Source of the DNA: Paracoccus aminovorans
Lineage (GTDB): Bacteria; Pseudomonadota; Alphaproteobacteria; Rhodobacterales; Rhodobacteraceae
DNA: 64,000 nt
NCBI RefSeq assembly: GCF_001546115.1
Contig: NZ_KQ955208.1
Location: 403,344-467,343, forward strand
Reading direction: 5' to 3'
The translations under genes and the position numbers were made by a program. The notes below the pieces were generated by a model. That model saw nothing but the letters and a program-made list of their open reading frames with translations, was not told the origin of the DNA and did not search any database. How positions within the stretch are numbered: the first letter of the stretch is position 1; each line of letters starts with the position of its first letter. Positions 8,212 to 16,140 of this stretch are shown here, piece after piece.

Positions 8212-9931
8212 GGCCCGCGCCTATCGCATCACCCGCGAGGAATCGGTCCTGGCGGTCAGTCGCGGCTCGAATGCGGTCGAGACGGCGCGCAAGGTGCAGA
8301 TCTCGGTGCAGAAGCGCGACCCGGCGCAGCGCCCGCAGGCCGCGCCAGAGGAGCTGTTCGCGGCGGCGGCCGGCGACGACGGCTTCGGCGACATGCGCTT
8401 TCCCGGCGCCGCGCCGCGGGCGCCGGCCGCATCGGCGCCCACCCCGATGGCCGAGCGCATCGCCGCCGTCCGGGCCGAGAATCTGACCGACCGCCAGCTG
8501 CGTATGGCCCGCCGCATCGCCGCCATGCACGAGATCGACGTCGAATCGGACCATGAGGCGGTGGTGATGCTGCGTGATCGCGGCATTGACCCGTTCCACC
8601 GCGCCGCCGTCGGCAAGATCCTGTCCGAGGAGGGCGCGCGGGCCCAGGCCGAGGCCGCGCCGAACACCATGCCGGTGCCGACCCGCAAGAACAGCCCCGC
8701 CCGCCGCGGTCGCGGCAGCGAGATCGTGCCGCTGCCGCCCGGCCAGACCAACCTGCCCTCGCGCGAGGCCCTGACCGAGGATCGCCGCGCCGCCGAGATC
8801 ATCCGCATCCAGCAGGACATCGCCCGCCGCCGGCGCCGCAAGCTGATGATGCTGGCGGCACGGCTGATCGCGCTGGTGGGCCTGCCGACCGTGATCGCGG
8901 CCTGGTATTACTTCACCGTCGCGACGCCGCTTTACGCCACCATCTCGCAGTTCCAGATCCAGCAGGCCGAGAAATCCAGCTCGGGCAGCCTGGGCGGGCT
9001 GTTCAGCGGCACGCAGCTGGCGACCAACACCGACTCGGTATCGGTGCAAAGCTACCTGACCTCGCGCGACGCCATGCTGCGGCTCGACAAGGACCTAGGC
9101 TTCAAGCAGGCGTTCCAGAACCCCGCCATCGACCCGGTGCTGCGCCTGGCCCCCGATGCGACCAACGAACAGGCCTACAAGCTGTACCAGAATTCGGTGA
9201 AGATCGGCTATGACCCGACCGAGGGCGTGGTCAATATGGAGGTGATCGCGCCGGATCCGAAGCTCAGCCAGGAATTCTCGCTGGCCCTGATCAAATATGC
9301 CGAGGGCCAGGTCGACCAGATGACCGCGCGCCTGCGCGAGGACCAGATGAAGGGCTCGGTCGAAAGCTATCAGGACGCCGAGGAAAAGGTGCTGCAAGCC
9401 CAGCGGCGGGTGCAGGAACTGCAGCAGAAGCTGGGCGTGCTCGACCCGGTGGCCGAGGGTTCGGTCATCATGGGCCATATCGCCGAGCTCGAGCGCCAGC
9501 TGGCCGAGAAGAAGCTGGAACTGGGCCAGCTGCAATCCAACGCCCGCCCGAACCAGAGCCGCGTCGCCGGCGTCCAGGGCGATATCGGCCGGCTTGAGCA
9601 GATGCTGGCCGACACCCGCGGCCAGCTGACCGAGGACAGCAATGCGCGCGGCTCGCTGGCCTCGATCTCGGGCGAGATCCGCATCGCCGAATCCGACCTG
9701 ATGACCCGGCAGGAGCTGCTGGCCGCCGCCGCCGCGCAGATGGAAAATGCGCGGATCGAGGCCAACAAGCAGGTCCGCTATCTCTCGCTCTCGGTCGCAC
9801 CCGTCCCCCCGGACGAGGCGACCTATCCCAAGGCTTTCCAGAACACGATCGTCGCCTTCCTGATCTTCTCGGGCATCTATCTGATGCTCTCGCTGACGGC
9901 CTCGATCCTGCGCGAACAGGTGTCCTCATGA
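8195..9931 (+). CDS. Capsule export inner-membrane/periplasmic adaptor (KpsE/Wzz-like) with long cytoplasmic N-terminus
   Basis: 578 residues against roughly 380 for enterobacterial KpsE. Residues 1-~215 form a polar, Ala/Pro/Arg-rich extension. A membrane helix lies at ~225-245 (LIALVGLPTVIAAWYYFTV), followed by a periplasmic region with a long coiled coil (~380-530) and a second helix near the C-terminus (IVAFLIFSGIYLMLSL). This is the polysaccharide co-polymerase 3 architecture that links the KpsMT exporter to the outer-membrane channel. It overlaps kpsT upstream and kdsA downstream (ATGA), consistent with one operon. Confidence 0.8.
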   Translation: MTTPPKARAYRITREESVLAVSRGSNAVETARKVQISVQKRDPAQRPQAAPEELFAAAAGDDGFGDMRFPGAAPRAPAASAPTPMAERIAAVRAENLTDRQLRMARRIAAMHEIDVESDHEAVVMLRDRGIDPFHRAAVGKILSEEGARAQAEAAPNTMPVPTRKNSPARRGRGSEIVPLPPGQTNLPSREALTEDRRAAEIIRIQQDIARRRRRKLMMLAARLIALVGLPTVIAAWYYFTVATPLYATISQFQIQQAEKSSSGSLGGLFSGTQLATNTDSVSVQSYLTSRDAMLRLDKDLGFKQAFQNPAIDPVLRLAPDATNEQAYKLYQNSVKIGYDPTEGVVNMEVIAPDPKLSQEFSLALIKYAEGQVDQMTARLREDQMKGSVESYQDAEEKVLQAQRRVQELQQKLGVLDPVAEGSVIMGHIAELERQLAEKKLELGQLQSNARPNQSRVAGVQGDIGRLEQMLADTRGQLTEDSNARGSLASISGEIRIAESDLMTRQELLAAAAAQMENARIEANKQVRYLSLSVAPVPPDEATYPKAFQNTIVAFLIFSGIYLMLSLTASILREQVSS

Positions 9932-10761
9932 ACCATGTCCAGATCGGCAACGTGACCTTCGGCAACGACCTGCCGCTGGCGGTGATCGCCGGCCCCTGCC
10001 AGCTGGAAACGCTGGACCACGCCCTGATGATCGCCGAGACCATGGCCGAGGCCTGCCGCCGCGCCGGCGCCGGCTATGTTTTCAAGGCCAGCTACGACAA
10101 GGCCAACCGCACCTCGCTGAAGGGGCGACGCGGCATCGGCATTGAAGAGGGCTTGCGCATGCTGGAAGAGGTGCGCGCCCGTATCGGCTGCCCGGTGCTG
10201 ACCGACGTCCATGACATCGCGCAGGCCCGCATGGCCGGCGCCGTGGTGGACGTGATCCAGATCCCCGCCTTTCTGTCGCGCCAGACCGACCTGCTGCTGG
10301 CGGCAGGCGAGACCGGCGCGGTGGTCAATATCAAGAAAGGCCAGTTCCTGGCGCCCTGGGACATGCCGAACGTCGCCGACAAGGTCGCCTCGACCGGCAA
10401 CCGGCGCATCATGCTGACCGAACGCGGCGTCAGCTTCGGCTACAACACCCTGGTCGCGGACATGCGCAGCCTGCCGATCATGGCCAGCACCGGCTGGCCG
10501 GTGATCATGGACGCCACGCATTCCGTGCAGCAGCCCGGCGGCCAGGGCGGCTCCTCGGGCGGGCAGCGCGAATTCGCGCCGGTGATGGCGCGGGCCGCGG
10601 TTTCGCTGGGCGTCGCCGGCGTCTTCATCGAGACGCATCAGGATCCAGACAACGCGCCCTCGGACGGGCCGAACATGATCCAGCTGGACCGCATGCCGGA
10701 CCTGGTTGCCTCGCTGATGCGGTTCGATGCGCTGGCGAAATCCGATCCGGTGATGGGCTGA
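9928..10761 (+). CDS. kdsA: 3-deoxy-8-phosphooctulonate synthase
   Basis: 277 residues. It condenses phosphoenolpyruvate with arabinose-5-phosphate to Kdo-8-phosphate. Hallmarks include AGPCQLE near the N-terminus, FKASYDKANRTS, NIKKGQFLAPWDM, and DATHSVQQPGGQGGSSGGQ. The start overlaps the stop of the KpsE-like gene as ATGA. Kdo is needed for lipid A core and for the poly-Kdo linker of group 2 capsules. Its position directly behind kpsT/kpsE suggests supply for capsule assembly; whether it is the only kdsA copy cannot be told here. Confidence 0.95.
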   Translation: MNHVQIGNVTFGNDLPLAVIAGPCQLETLDHALMIAETMAEACRRAGAGYVFKASYDKANRTSLKGRRGIGIEEGLRMLEEVRARIGCPVLTDVHDIAQARMAGAVVDVIQIPAFLSRQTDLLLAAGETGAVVNIKKGQFLAPWDMPNVADKVASTGNRRIMLTERGVSFGYNTLVADMRSLPIMASTGWPVIMDATHSVQQPGGQGGSSGGQREFAPVMARAAVSLGVAGVFIETHQDPDNAPSDGPNMIQLDRMPDLVASLMRFDALAKSDPVMG

Positions 10762-11970
10762 TCAGCCGGCCGCGATGGCCTTGGCGGCGGCATGGGCCGA
10801 GGCCCAGGCCCATTGGAAGTTGTAGCCGCCAAGCCAGCCGGTCACGTCCACGACCTCGCCGATGAAATAGAGCCCGGGCACGGCCTTGGCCTGCATGCTG
10901 CGGGAATCGAGCCCGCGCGTGTCGACGCCCCCCACCGTGACCTCGGCCGTGCGCCAGCCTTCCGAGCCGACGGGGCGCAGCTGCCAGCGATTGACCCGGT
11001 TCGCGAGGCGTTCCAGCGCCGCATTGCCCTGGTCGGCCAGCCGCGCACCGGCCAGGCCAAGCTCGTCGCAGACCGCCTCGGCCAAGCGCGCGGGCAGCCA
11101 GCGCGACAGAGCCGTGCCAAGGGCGAGCCGGCCGCCCTGCCCGCGCAGCTCGCGCAACGCCGCCGACAGGTCAAGCTCGGGCGCCAGATCGACCATGATC
11201 GGCTCGCCCGGCCGCCAGAAGCTCGAGACCTGCAGGATGGCCGGTCCCGACAGCCCGCGATGGGTAAAGAGCAGCCCGTCGCGAAACCGCGTCCGGCCGC
11301 GCCCGCTGCCATGCACGACCTCGGCGGTCAGCGACAGACCTGCCAGCGGCCGGCACAGGTCCAGATCCTGCGCGGCAAAGGTCAGCGGCACCAGCCCGGC
11401 CCGAGGCTCGACCAGGTCAAGCCCGAAGCGCGTGGCGATGTCGTAGCCGATACCGGTCGCCCCCATCTTCGGGATCGACTTGCCGCCGCTGGCCACCACC
11501 AGCCGCCGCGTCCTGAGCGCGCCCTGCGGCCCGCGCAGCACGAAGCCTTCCGGTTCGGGGTCGACAGCATCGACCCTCGTCTCCAGCCGCAACTCGCAGC
11601 CGCGCATGCGATGCAGCAGCAAGTCGACGATCTGCCGCGCGCTGCCGTCGCAGAAAAGCTGCCCCAGCGTCTTCTCGTGCCAGGCGATGCCTGCCCGGTC
11701 CACCAGATCGACGAAATCCCGCGCTGTGAACCCCGCCAGCGCCGAGGCGCAGAAGCGCGGATTGCGCGACAGAAAGCGGTCGGGCGCGCTCGCCAGGTTG
11801 GTGAAATTGCAGCGCCCACCGCCCGAGATGCGGATCTTTTCGCCCGGTGCCCTGGCGTGATCCAGCACGGCGATGCGTCCCGCGCCGCCCGGCGCCTCGA
11901 CGAGAATCGAGCCGGCGCAGAAAAGCCCTGCCGCGCCGGCACCCAGAATGACGGTATCGAACTGTTCCAT
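10762..11970 (-). CDS. NAD(P)/FAD-dependent oxidoreductase, HI0933/YhiN family
   Basis: 402 residues. The N-terminal Rossmann motif is VILGAGAAGLFCA. ISGGGRCNFTN and the C-terminal GLYFIGEVVDVTGWLGGYNFQ block are diagnostic of the HI0933/YhiN flavoprotein family. Its substrate is not known. The stop abuts the convergent kdsA stop with no gap. The start at 11970 has only a weak ribosome-binding sequence, but homology begins at once (MEQFDTVILG). Confidence 0.88.
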   Translation of the reverse strand: MEQFDTVILGAGAAGLFCAGSILVEAPGGAGRIAVLDHARAPGEKIRISGGGRCNFTNLASAPDRFLSRNPRFCASALAGFTARDFVDLVDRAGIAWHEKTLGQLFCDGSARQIVDLLLHRMRGCELRLETRVDAVDPEPEGFVLRGPQGALRTRRLVVASGGKSIPKMGATGIGYDIATRFGLDLVEPRAGLVPLTFAAQDLDLCRPLAGLSLTAEVVHGSGRGRTRFRDGLLFTHRGLSGPAILQVSSFWRPGEPIMVDLAPELDLSAALRELRGQGGRLALGTALSRWLPARLAEAVCDELGLAGARLADQGNAALERLANRVNRWQLRPVGSEGWRTAEVTVGGVDTRGLDSRSMQAKAVPGLYFIGEVVDVTGWLGGYNFQWAWASAHAAAKAIAAG

Positions 11971-12067
11971 GGCGGGCGCTTACCGGCCTGAACTTTCGTC
12001 CACAAGAAAATTCGGAAATGCCTCTTGCACCCCCCTGCCAGCTTGGCTAGATACGCCTCCACAGAGT

Positions 12068-12142
12068 TGGGGCGTGGCCAAGTGGTAAGGCAACGGTTTT
12101 TGGTACCGTGTACCGTAGGTTCGAATCCTACCGCCCCAGCCA
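12068..12142 (+). tRNA. tRNA-Gln (anticodon TTG)
   Basis: A full cloverleaf of 75 bases including an encoded CCA. The acceptor TGGGGCG pairs with CGCCCCA, the anticodon stem ACGGT pairs with ACCGT around loop TTTTGGT (anticodon TTG), and the T arm contains GGTTCGAATCC. It reads CAA codons. It marks the left boundary of the mobile region; the IS3-family remnant starts 130 bases downstream. The prophage is not integrated into the tRNA itself. Confidence 0.97.
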
Positions 12143-12310
12143 AGATTTCCTGAGCGTTGATATTGCGTTAGATTGCGATCGTTGATCGGGATTTTTTTCA
12201 GCGCGATCATCAGCCTAGCATGCCGCAAGGTCGCTGACATCGGCTCTGGCTGTGAGGGACAGACCCGCAAGTGAGCTACTCCCCGCTCCTTGGACAGTTT
12301 TCGGGGATAT

Positions 12311-12592
12311 TTAAGCTACTGCCTGCGCTTGCTGATCGATTTCGATATTGTTGAAGTAAACCACGGCGGGTGGCCGTCCACCATGGGCGGTGTGGGGCCT
12401 CTGGTGGTTGTAGAAGGTGATCCATCGGCCAATGGCAGCCTTGGCCTGTGACCCCGTTTCCCAGGCATGCAGGTAGACGCATTCGTATTTCAGGGACCGC
12501 CACAGGCGCTCGATGAAGACATTGTCGATGCACCGCCCCTTGCCGTCCATCGAGATGCGGGTGCCGACGCGCTTTAGCCGATCTGTCCAGGC
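12311..12592 (-). pseudogene. IS3-family transposase orfB, C-terminal fragment
   Basis: This reads WTDRLKRVGTRISMDGKG, then NVFIERLWRSLKYE (with the last catalytic Glu of the DDE triad) and the C-terminal motif FYNHQRPHTAHGG. It lacks the front of the protein. The missing part, ending TDQGSQFTSFA, sits at 38298-38882, and removing the intervening DNA restores the frame as ...SFAWTDRLK. The break is due to prophage insertion. Confidence 0.92.
12588..12592 (+). repeat. Target-site duplication CAGGC, left copy
   Basis: CAGGC lies directly outside the left phage end (TGTTGTG...). The identical CAGGC directly follows the right phage end at 38293-38297. Five base pairs is the duplication length made by Mu-type transposition. 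Confidence 0.88.
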
Positions 12593-12598
12593 TGTTGT

Positions 12599-12616
12599 GT
12601 GACACCAATACTTGCA
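12599..12616 (+). promoter_or_regulatory. Putative transposase-binding repeat at the left phage end (L1)
   Basis: GTGACACCAATACTTGCA starts 6 bases inside the left end. It matches two inverted copies at the right end (GTGACACGAATTTTTGCA and GTGACACCAAGATTTGCA read on the reverse strand). The shared consensus is GTGACACNAANNTTTGCA with one mismatch in the T-run. Arrays of such sites at both ends bind the transposase in Mu-like phages. Confidence 0.72.
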
Positions 12617-12984
12617 GGGAAATGCGAAGAGACCCGAAGTGGTGCGAAGACCCGCGAAGGCCCAGCAAAATAAGGCTGTGAGAGGCCCGAGGAGCCATCG
12701 TGAAGGGGCGTGCGCGATGTCATGCACAGGGCCTTAAAACGGGCTTGAACGGGCTGTGAGACCCGGTGGCCTTGGTGTGGTTGCAGAGCCCAAAAGGCCG
12801 GCTTTTGCTGGTGTTTTCCCGTTGTCGAAGCGGTTGAGCGCGCATCGTCGAGTTTTCCGAACCTACAACTGAGCCCGTAAGTTTCGGTCCGCAGTTGTAG
12901 GTTGAGAAAAAGCTAAGAAAATCCGGGGGAAAATCGACAACGGGACGCCATTCCACCGATGACGAACATACAAACGATTTTCAG
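12617..12984. other. Left-end non-coding region of the prophage
   Basis: 368 bases with no reading frame I would support. It contains the 12-bp inverted repeat at 12860-12903 and several short GCGAAG/CCCG direct repeats just inside the end, possibly degenerate end-binding sites. In intact Mu-like phages this region holds operators and early promoters. Confidence 0.5.
12860..12903. repeat. 12-bp perfect inverted repeat, operator-like
   Basis: AACCTACAACTG (12860-12871) and CAGTTGTAGGTT (12892-12903) are perfect inverted copies with 20 bases between them, a 32-bp centre-to-centre spacing. No T-tract follows on either strand, so it is not a typical terminator. It may be a paired operator of the lost phage repressor or a stable RNA hairpin. 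Confidence 0.6.
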
Positions 12985-13620
12985 CTAGACCGGCCCCTCG
13001 ACCGGCCGCAACGCGCCATCGGGCTGCGGCCTCTGCAGCGCGGTCACCATCTCCACGGGCGCCGACATCCACAGCTCCCACTCTGCAGGCTCGGTCAGGA
13101 TCACCGGCATGGAATCGGGATTGGTCGCCTTGACCTCGGCCGAGGGCGCGCACGTCAGGAATGCATAGAGATCGTCCTCGGTCTCGCCGTCCCGGACCTT
13201 GCGGACCGAGCGCCAGCCGCGCGTCTCGATGCCCGCGAAATACATCGGCAGGTCAGGATCAACCGGCGCGAACCACTGGTTGCCACGACCAGGGCCTCGC
13301 GTCTCGGCAAAGGAAGTGACCGGAACCAGGCACCGGCACCGCGGTCCGAGCCAGTTCTGCCAATGCGGCGAGCGCAGGTTGCGGACGTTGTACACGCCGG
13401 GATCTCGCTGGGTCTTCAAGGCTGCAGGCGGCGACGGCATGCCCCAGCGCGCATAGACCAATTCCAGGCCGCCGGCGGTGTCGTGGCGGACGATCGGGCC
13501 AGGGCTGTTGGGATAGACCTCGCCCGGCTCCATGTTGCCGACGGCACTCGTGAACTTCTGCCCTTTGAAGGTCTGCCGCACCTCGTCGGCCGCCCGGCGC
13601 TGGTTATACAGATGGCACAC
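12985..13620 (-). CDS. SRAP-domain protein (YedK/HMCES-type SOS-associated peptidase family)
   Basis: SRAP proteins shield abasic sites in single-stranded DNA by crosslinking through Cys2. I place the start at the GTG at 13620: it gives (f)Met-Cys-His-Leu-Tyr-Asn, so Cys becomes the second residue as the chemistry requires, and GGGAGG lies 9 bases upstream. That yields 211 residues, the usual size. VYNVRNLRSPHW and VPVTSFAE match the conserved Asn and Glu regions, and MPVILTEPAEWELWM the C-terminal block. The His often found just before MPVIL is not evident (reads NPDS). The frame is open for 110 more codons upstream, so a fusion is possible. It follows dam behind a LexA-type box. Confidence 0.82.
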   Translation of the reverse strand: MCHLYNQRRAADEVRQTFKGQKFTSAVGNMEPGEVYPNSPGPIVRHDTAGGLELVYARWGMPSPPAALKTQRDPGVYNVRNLRSPHWQNWLGPRCRCLVPVTSFAETRGPGRGNQWFAPVDPDLPMYFAGIETRGWRSVRKVRDGETEDDLYAFLTCAPSAEVKATNPDSMPVILTEPAEWELWMSAPVEMVTALQRPQPDGALRPVEGPV

Positions 13621-13950
13621 TTGGTCGTCCCTCCCGCTGCCTGGCGCCGTGATCAGATTGGGCGAGGTATAGCTCGGATGCCCGACGCCGTCAGCCAGTT
13701 GCAGGTCGGGGAACCGAGCGCAGAAGTCCTGAAGCGGCCCCGGCGCCCGAAAATATAGCGCCACGCTATCGACCGAGGCCTGAGAGCCACCGCTATGCCA
13801 AGCGTAATCGCTGCGCCCGACATGCTGGTCGAGCCATTGATGCATCGGCGCCATCGCCTTGCCGAATCCGTTCGCGGGGATCCTGAAGAAGGCGCGGATC
13901 GGAAAGGCGCGGTCGTCGATCTGCTTCTGCGGCGTACTGCGGCGGACCAT
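13621..13950 (-). CDS. Unknown ~110-residue reading frame continuous with the SRAP gene
   Basis: The ATG at 13950 overlaps the dam stop as TGATG, so translation coupled to dam is likely. The 110 codons (starting MVRRSTPQKQIDDRAFPIRAF, with GKAMAPMHQWLDQHVG and DSVALYFRAPGP) are not recognised. No stop separates it from the SRAP frame. It could be an N-terminal domain of a fusion, or a separate small phage protein whose stop was lost. A fusion would bury the catalytic Cys, unless the SRAP part is also made from its own GTG. Confidence 0.45.
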
Positions 13951-14759
13951 CAGGCACCCAAAAAGTTCGAGATCAACAGCTCGGCCCGGCCGCCCGCCGG
14001 GTCGTTGCGCTTGCCGCTGATGCTGTAGGAGGTCCGGACTTCGGCCAAGTCGAAGGCCGCGAAGGTCTCGCGCACCTCGGGCAAGTCGTTCAGCGACAGG
14101 ATGAACCGGCCGCGAATCCCCGCCAGCAGTTGGGCCATGCGCTGGAAGTCGGCGCGCTCGAACATCGCCTTGCCGTAATCGTCCTCGCAGCCAAAATAGG
14201 GCGGGTCGAGATAGAACAGCGTCTCGGCGCCGTCATAGCGCGGGATGAAGTCGGCCCAGTCCAGGCATTCGATGGTCACCCCCGCGAGACGGCTGTGCAG
14301 ATCCTCCAGCATCGGTTCCACGGTGGACAGGTTGAACCGCCCCGGCCGCGCTCGATCGACGCCGAAGTTTCGGCCCGAAACCTTGCCGCCGAAGGCGGTG
14401 CGCTGGAGGTAAAGGAAGCGCGCCGCCCGCTCCAGATCGGTCAGCGTCTCGGGATCGACCCGCACCAAGCGCTCGAACTCGGCTCGGGTGGTCAGCTGGA
14501 AGCGCAATGTGTCGAGAAACTGCGGGTAGTGGCGCTGGAGGATCCGGAACAGGTTGGCGATGTCCCTGCCGCGGTCATTGATCACCTCGGCCCGCGGCTT
14601 GGTCGAGCGGCGCAGGAAGATGCCGCCCATCCCCACGAAGGGCTCGGCATAGGTGACGCAGGGCGTGGCGTCGATGATGGCGCAGATGCGCTTGGCGAGG
14701 TTGCGCTTGCCGCCCAGCCAAGGGGCGACAGGGGCAGTGGGGGTAATGGTGGTGAGCAT
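13950..14759 (-). CDS. DNA adenine methylase (D12 class, Dam-like)
   Basis: 269 residues. Motif I is PWLGGKRNLAKRI with YAEPFVGMGGIFL, and motif IV is FYLDPPYFGCEDDYG, the order of class alpha N6-adenine methyltransferases. C-terminal SLNDLPEVRETFAAF is also typical. The ATG at 14759 has AGGGAC upstream; an ATG at 14792 would add 11 residues through the region near the LexA-type box and is less likely. The protein may shield phage DNA from restriction or act in repair. It is the first intact gene of the reverse-strand cassette and sits 28 bases downstream of the LexA-type box. Confidence 0.88.
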   Translation of the reverse strand: MLTTITPTAPVAPWLGGKRNLAKRICAIIDATPCVTYAEPFVGMGGIFLRRSTKPRAEVINDRGRDIANLFRILQRHYPQFLDTLRFQLTTRAEFERLVRVDPETLTDLERAARFLYLQRTAFGGKVSGRNFGVDRARPGRFNLSTVEPMLEDLHSRLAGVTIECLDWADFIPRYDGAETLFYLDPPYFGCEDDYGKAMFERADFQRMAQLLAGIRGRFILSLNDLPEVRETFAAFDLAEVRTSYSISGKRNDPAGGRAELLISNFLGA

Positions 14760-14786
14760 GGCGGTCCCTGTGGTTCGCATTTTTTG

Positions 14787-14801
14787 GAACATACAGAGAA
14801 C
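14787..14801 (-). promoter_or_regulatory. LexA-type SOS box (GAAC-N7-GAAC)
   Basis: GAAC ATACAGA GAAC on the plus strand, i.e. GTTC-N7-GTTC on the reverse strand, exactly matches the LexA site described for Rhodobacter and other alphaproteobacteria. It lies between the stop of the truncated gene at 14814 and the dam start at 14759, the right place for an SOS-controlled promoter of dam-SRAP. Confidence 0.72.
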
Positions 14802-14813
14802 ATTCCGGGCGGT

Positions 14814-14979
14814 CTATTCCGATACAGACCGATACTCGTAGAGATGGATACGCCGTGGCACGAACTTTCCGCCAAAGAAGCGCTCACCTTCGACCCGAGC
14901 GGTGGCGACCACCCGGTGATGGTCTGCCAAATCCTCCAGGTTGATGGCAGGGGACAGAATAAGAGGAAGCCGCTTGGGG
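14814..14979 (-). pseudogene. C-terminal remnant of an unknown gene, cut by an IS3-family element
   Basis: About 54 codons are open from the IS junction to the stop at 14814 (PKRLPLILSPAINLEDLAD..., EGERFFGGKFVPRRIHLYEY). The start and any identifying domain have been removed, and I do not recognise the family. It reads in the same direction as dam and SRAP. Confidence 0.5.
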
Positions 14980-15013
14980 TGGACTGCCCCCACCGAGTGG
15001 TCCGGGTTGATTG

Positions 15014-15829
15014 TTAGTGCATCGTCGGCCGCTGGTCTATTGGGATGACGGCTTCCGGTGCGGGTGGGCGGTATCCCAGGGAGCTGTGCGGCCTGACAGT
15101 GTTGTAGTGGCTGCGCCATCGCTCGATGAGGATCTGGGCCTCCCTGAGCGAATAGAAGACTTCTGCATCCAGGAGTTCGTCGCGGAATCGAGCGTTGAAG
15201 CTCTCGCAATACCCGTTCTCCCAGGGTGAACCCGGCTCGATGAACGCGGTCTTGGCACCAACTGCGCCGATCCAGCCCTGCACCTTCTTGGCAATGAATT
15301 CCGCGCCATTGTCGGACCTTATGAACGCAGGCGGGCCACGCAAGATGAACAGATCCGTCAGGGCGTCGATTACGTCGGTGGAATTGAGCCTGCGGTTTAC
15401 ACGGATCACCAGCGCCTCCTTCGTGAATTCGTCGATGATATTGAGCGTCCGAAACAGCCGTCCGTCATGTGTCCGGTCCTGAACGAAATCATAGGACCAG
15501 ACGTGGTTCGGGTGCTCCGGCCGGAGACGGACGCAGGACCCGTCGTTCAACCAGAGCCGACCCTTCTTTGCCTGCTTTTGCGGGACCTTCAGCCCTTCAC
15601 GCCGCCATATCCGTTCCACGCGTTTATGATTTACATGCCAACCGGCGTTGTTCAGCAATCCGGTGATCATCCGATAGCCATATCGCCCGTAGGTGCGAGC
15701 GAGCGTGATGATGTCTTCCGTCAGCCGTTCTTCGTCCGGGGCGCCGCAAGGAACCTTGCGTTGCGTCGAGCGGTGCTGCCCGAGGATGCGGCAGGCGCGG
15801 CGCTCGGATATGCCGAGCGCCTGCCGCAC
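15014..15829 (-). CDS. IS3-family transposase, catalytic part (orfB)
   Basis: The DDE integrase-type core is complete: WSYDFVQDRTHDG (first Asp), FIRSDNGAEFIAKK (second Asp) and SPWENGYCESFNARFRDELL (Glu). It ends with the usual HYNTVRPHSSLGYRPP. The -1 frame relative to orfA is open from the slippery site at 15868 (GKLLSPSRRRQCIDHVRQ), so the active enzyme is an orfA-orfB fusion and the ATG at 15829 need not be used. Confidence 0.93.
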   Translation of the reverse strand: MRQALGISERRACRILGQHRSTQRKVPCGAPDEERLTEDIITLARTYGRYGYRMITGLLNNAGWHVNHKRVERIWRREGLKVPQKQAKKGRLWLNDGSCVRLRPEHPNHVWSYDFVQDRTHDGRLFRTLNIIDEFTKEALVIRVNRRLNSTDVIDALTDLFILRGPPAFIRSDNGAEFIAKKVQGWIGAVGAKTAFIEPGSPWENGYCESFNARFRDELLDAEVFYSLREAQILIERWRSHYNTVRPHSSLGYRPPAPEAVIPIDQRPTMH

Positions 15830-15861
15830 ATGGTCAATGCACTGGCGACGGCGCGAAGGGC

Positions 15862-16140
15862 TTAGAAGTTTCCCCGTGCAGCCTCGCTCAGGATCATCTT
15901 GTCCAAGGTCAGATCTGACACCGCGCGCCGCAACCGCTGGTTCTCCGCCTCAAGCTCCTTGAGACGCTTCAGCTGATCCCGGTTCATGCCGCCATACTGC
16001 TTGCGCCAGCGATAATACGTCGGCTCGGTCACGCCGATCTGCCGCACCGCGTCGGAAATTGCCATTCCCTGTCCATGAAGCACTTCAATCTGTCGAAGCT
16101 TCAGAACGATGTCTTCCGGTTTGTCTCGCTTGCCTGCCAT
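15862..16140 (-). CDS. IS3-family transposase, DNA-binding part (orfA)
   Basis: 92 residues with an HTH_Tnp_1-type N-terminal domain (MAISDAVRQIGVTEPTYYRWRKQYGG within residues ~26-51) and a leucine-zipper-like helix (LKRLKELEAENQRLRRAVSDL). It recognises the element's ends. Near its 3' end the canonical GGGAAAC heptamer would direct about a fraction of ribosomes into orfB. Confidence 0.92.
   Translation of the reverse strand: MAGKRDKPEDIVLKLRQIEVLHGQGMAISDAVRQIGVTEPTYYRWRKQYGGMNRDQLKRLKELEAENQRLRRAVSDLTLDKMILSEAARGNF
15868..15874 (-). promoter_or_regulatory. Programmed -1 frameshift site (GGGAAAC)
   Basis: In the orfA frame the codons are CGG GGA AAC TTC TAA. G-GGA-AAC fits X-XXY-YYZ. A -1 slip reads GGG AAA CTT CTA AGC and continues directly into orfB. 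Confidence 0.8.

Larger units (their letters stand above)
12272..12592 (-). mobile_element. IS3-family element, distal part (split by the prophage)
   Basis: The terminus TGAGCTACTCCCCG...GGACAG at 12272 is matched by an inverted copy, TGAGCTGCTCCCCG...GGACAG, ending at 39243. This segment holds the 3' part of orfB; the rest lies at 38293-39243. Joined at the 5-bp duplication, the two parts make an element of about 1267 bp, normal for the family. The bases flanking the two ends (CAAG and CCGG) do not form a duplication, so sequence next to one end was probably lost after insertion. Confidence 0.88.

Noticed and set aside
12068..12142. tRNA-Gln as the attachment site of the prophage
   Set aside because: The prophage ends are fixed by the CAGGC duplication inside the IS3-family orfB, 450 bases away, and no copy of the tRNA 3' end was seen at the right side.
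12720..12956. 78-codon reverse frame in the prophage left end
   Set aside because: No ribosome site, no recognisable motifs, and it spans the operator-like repeat; probably chance.
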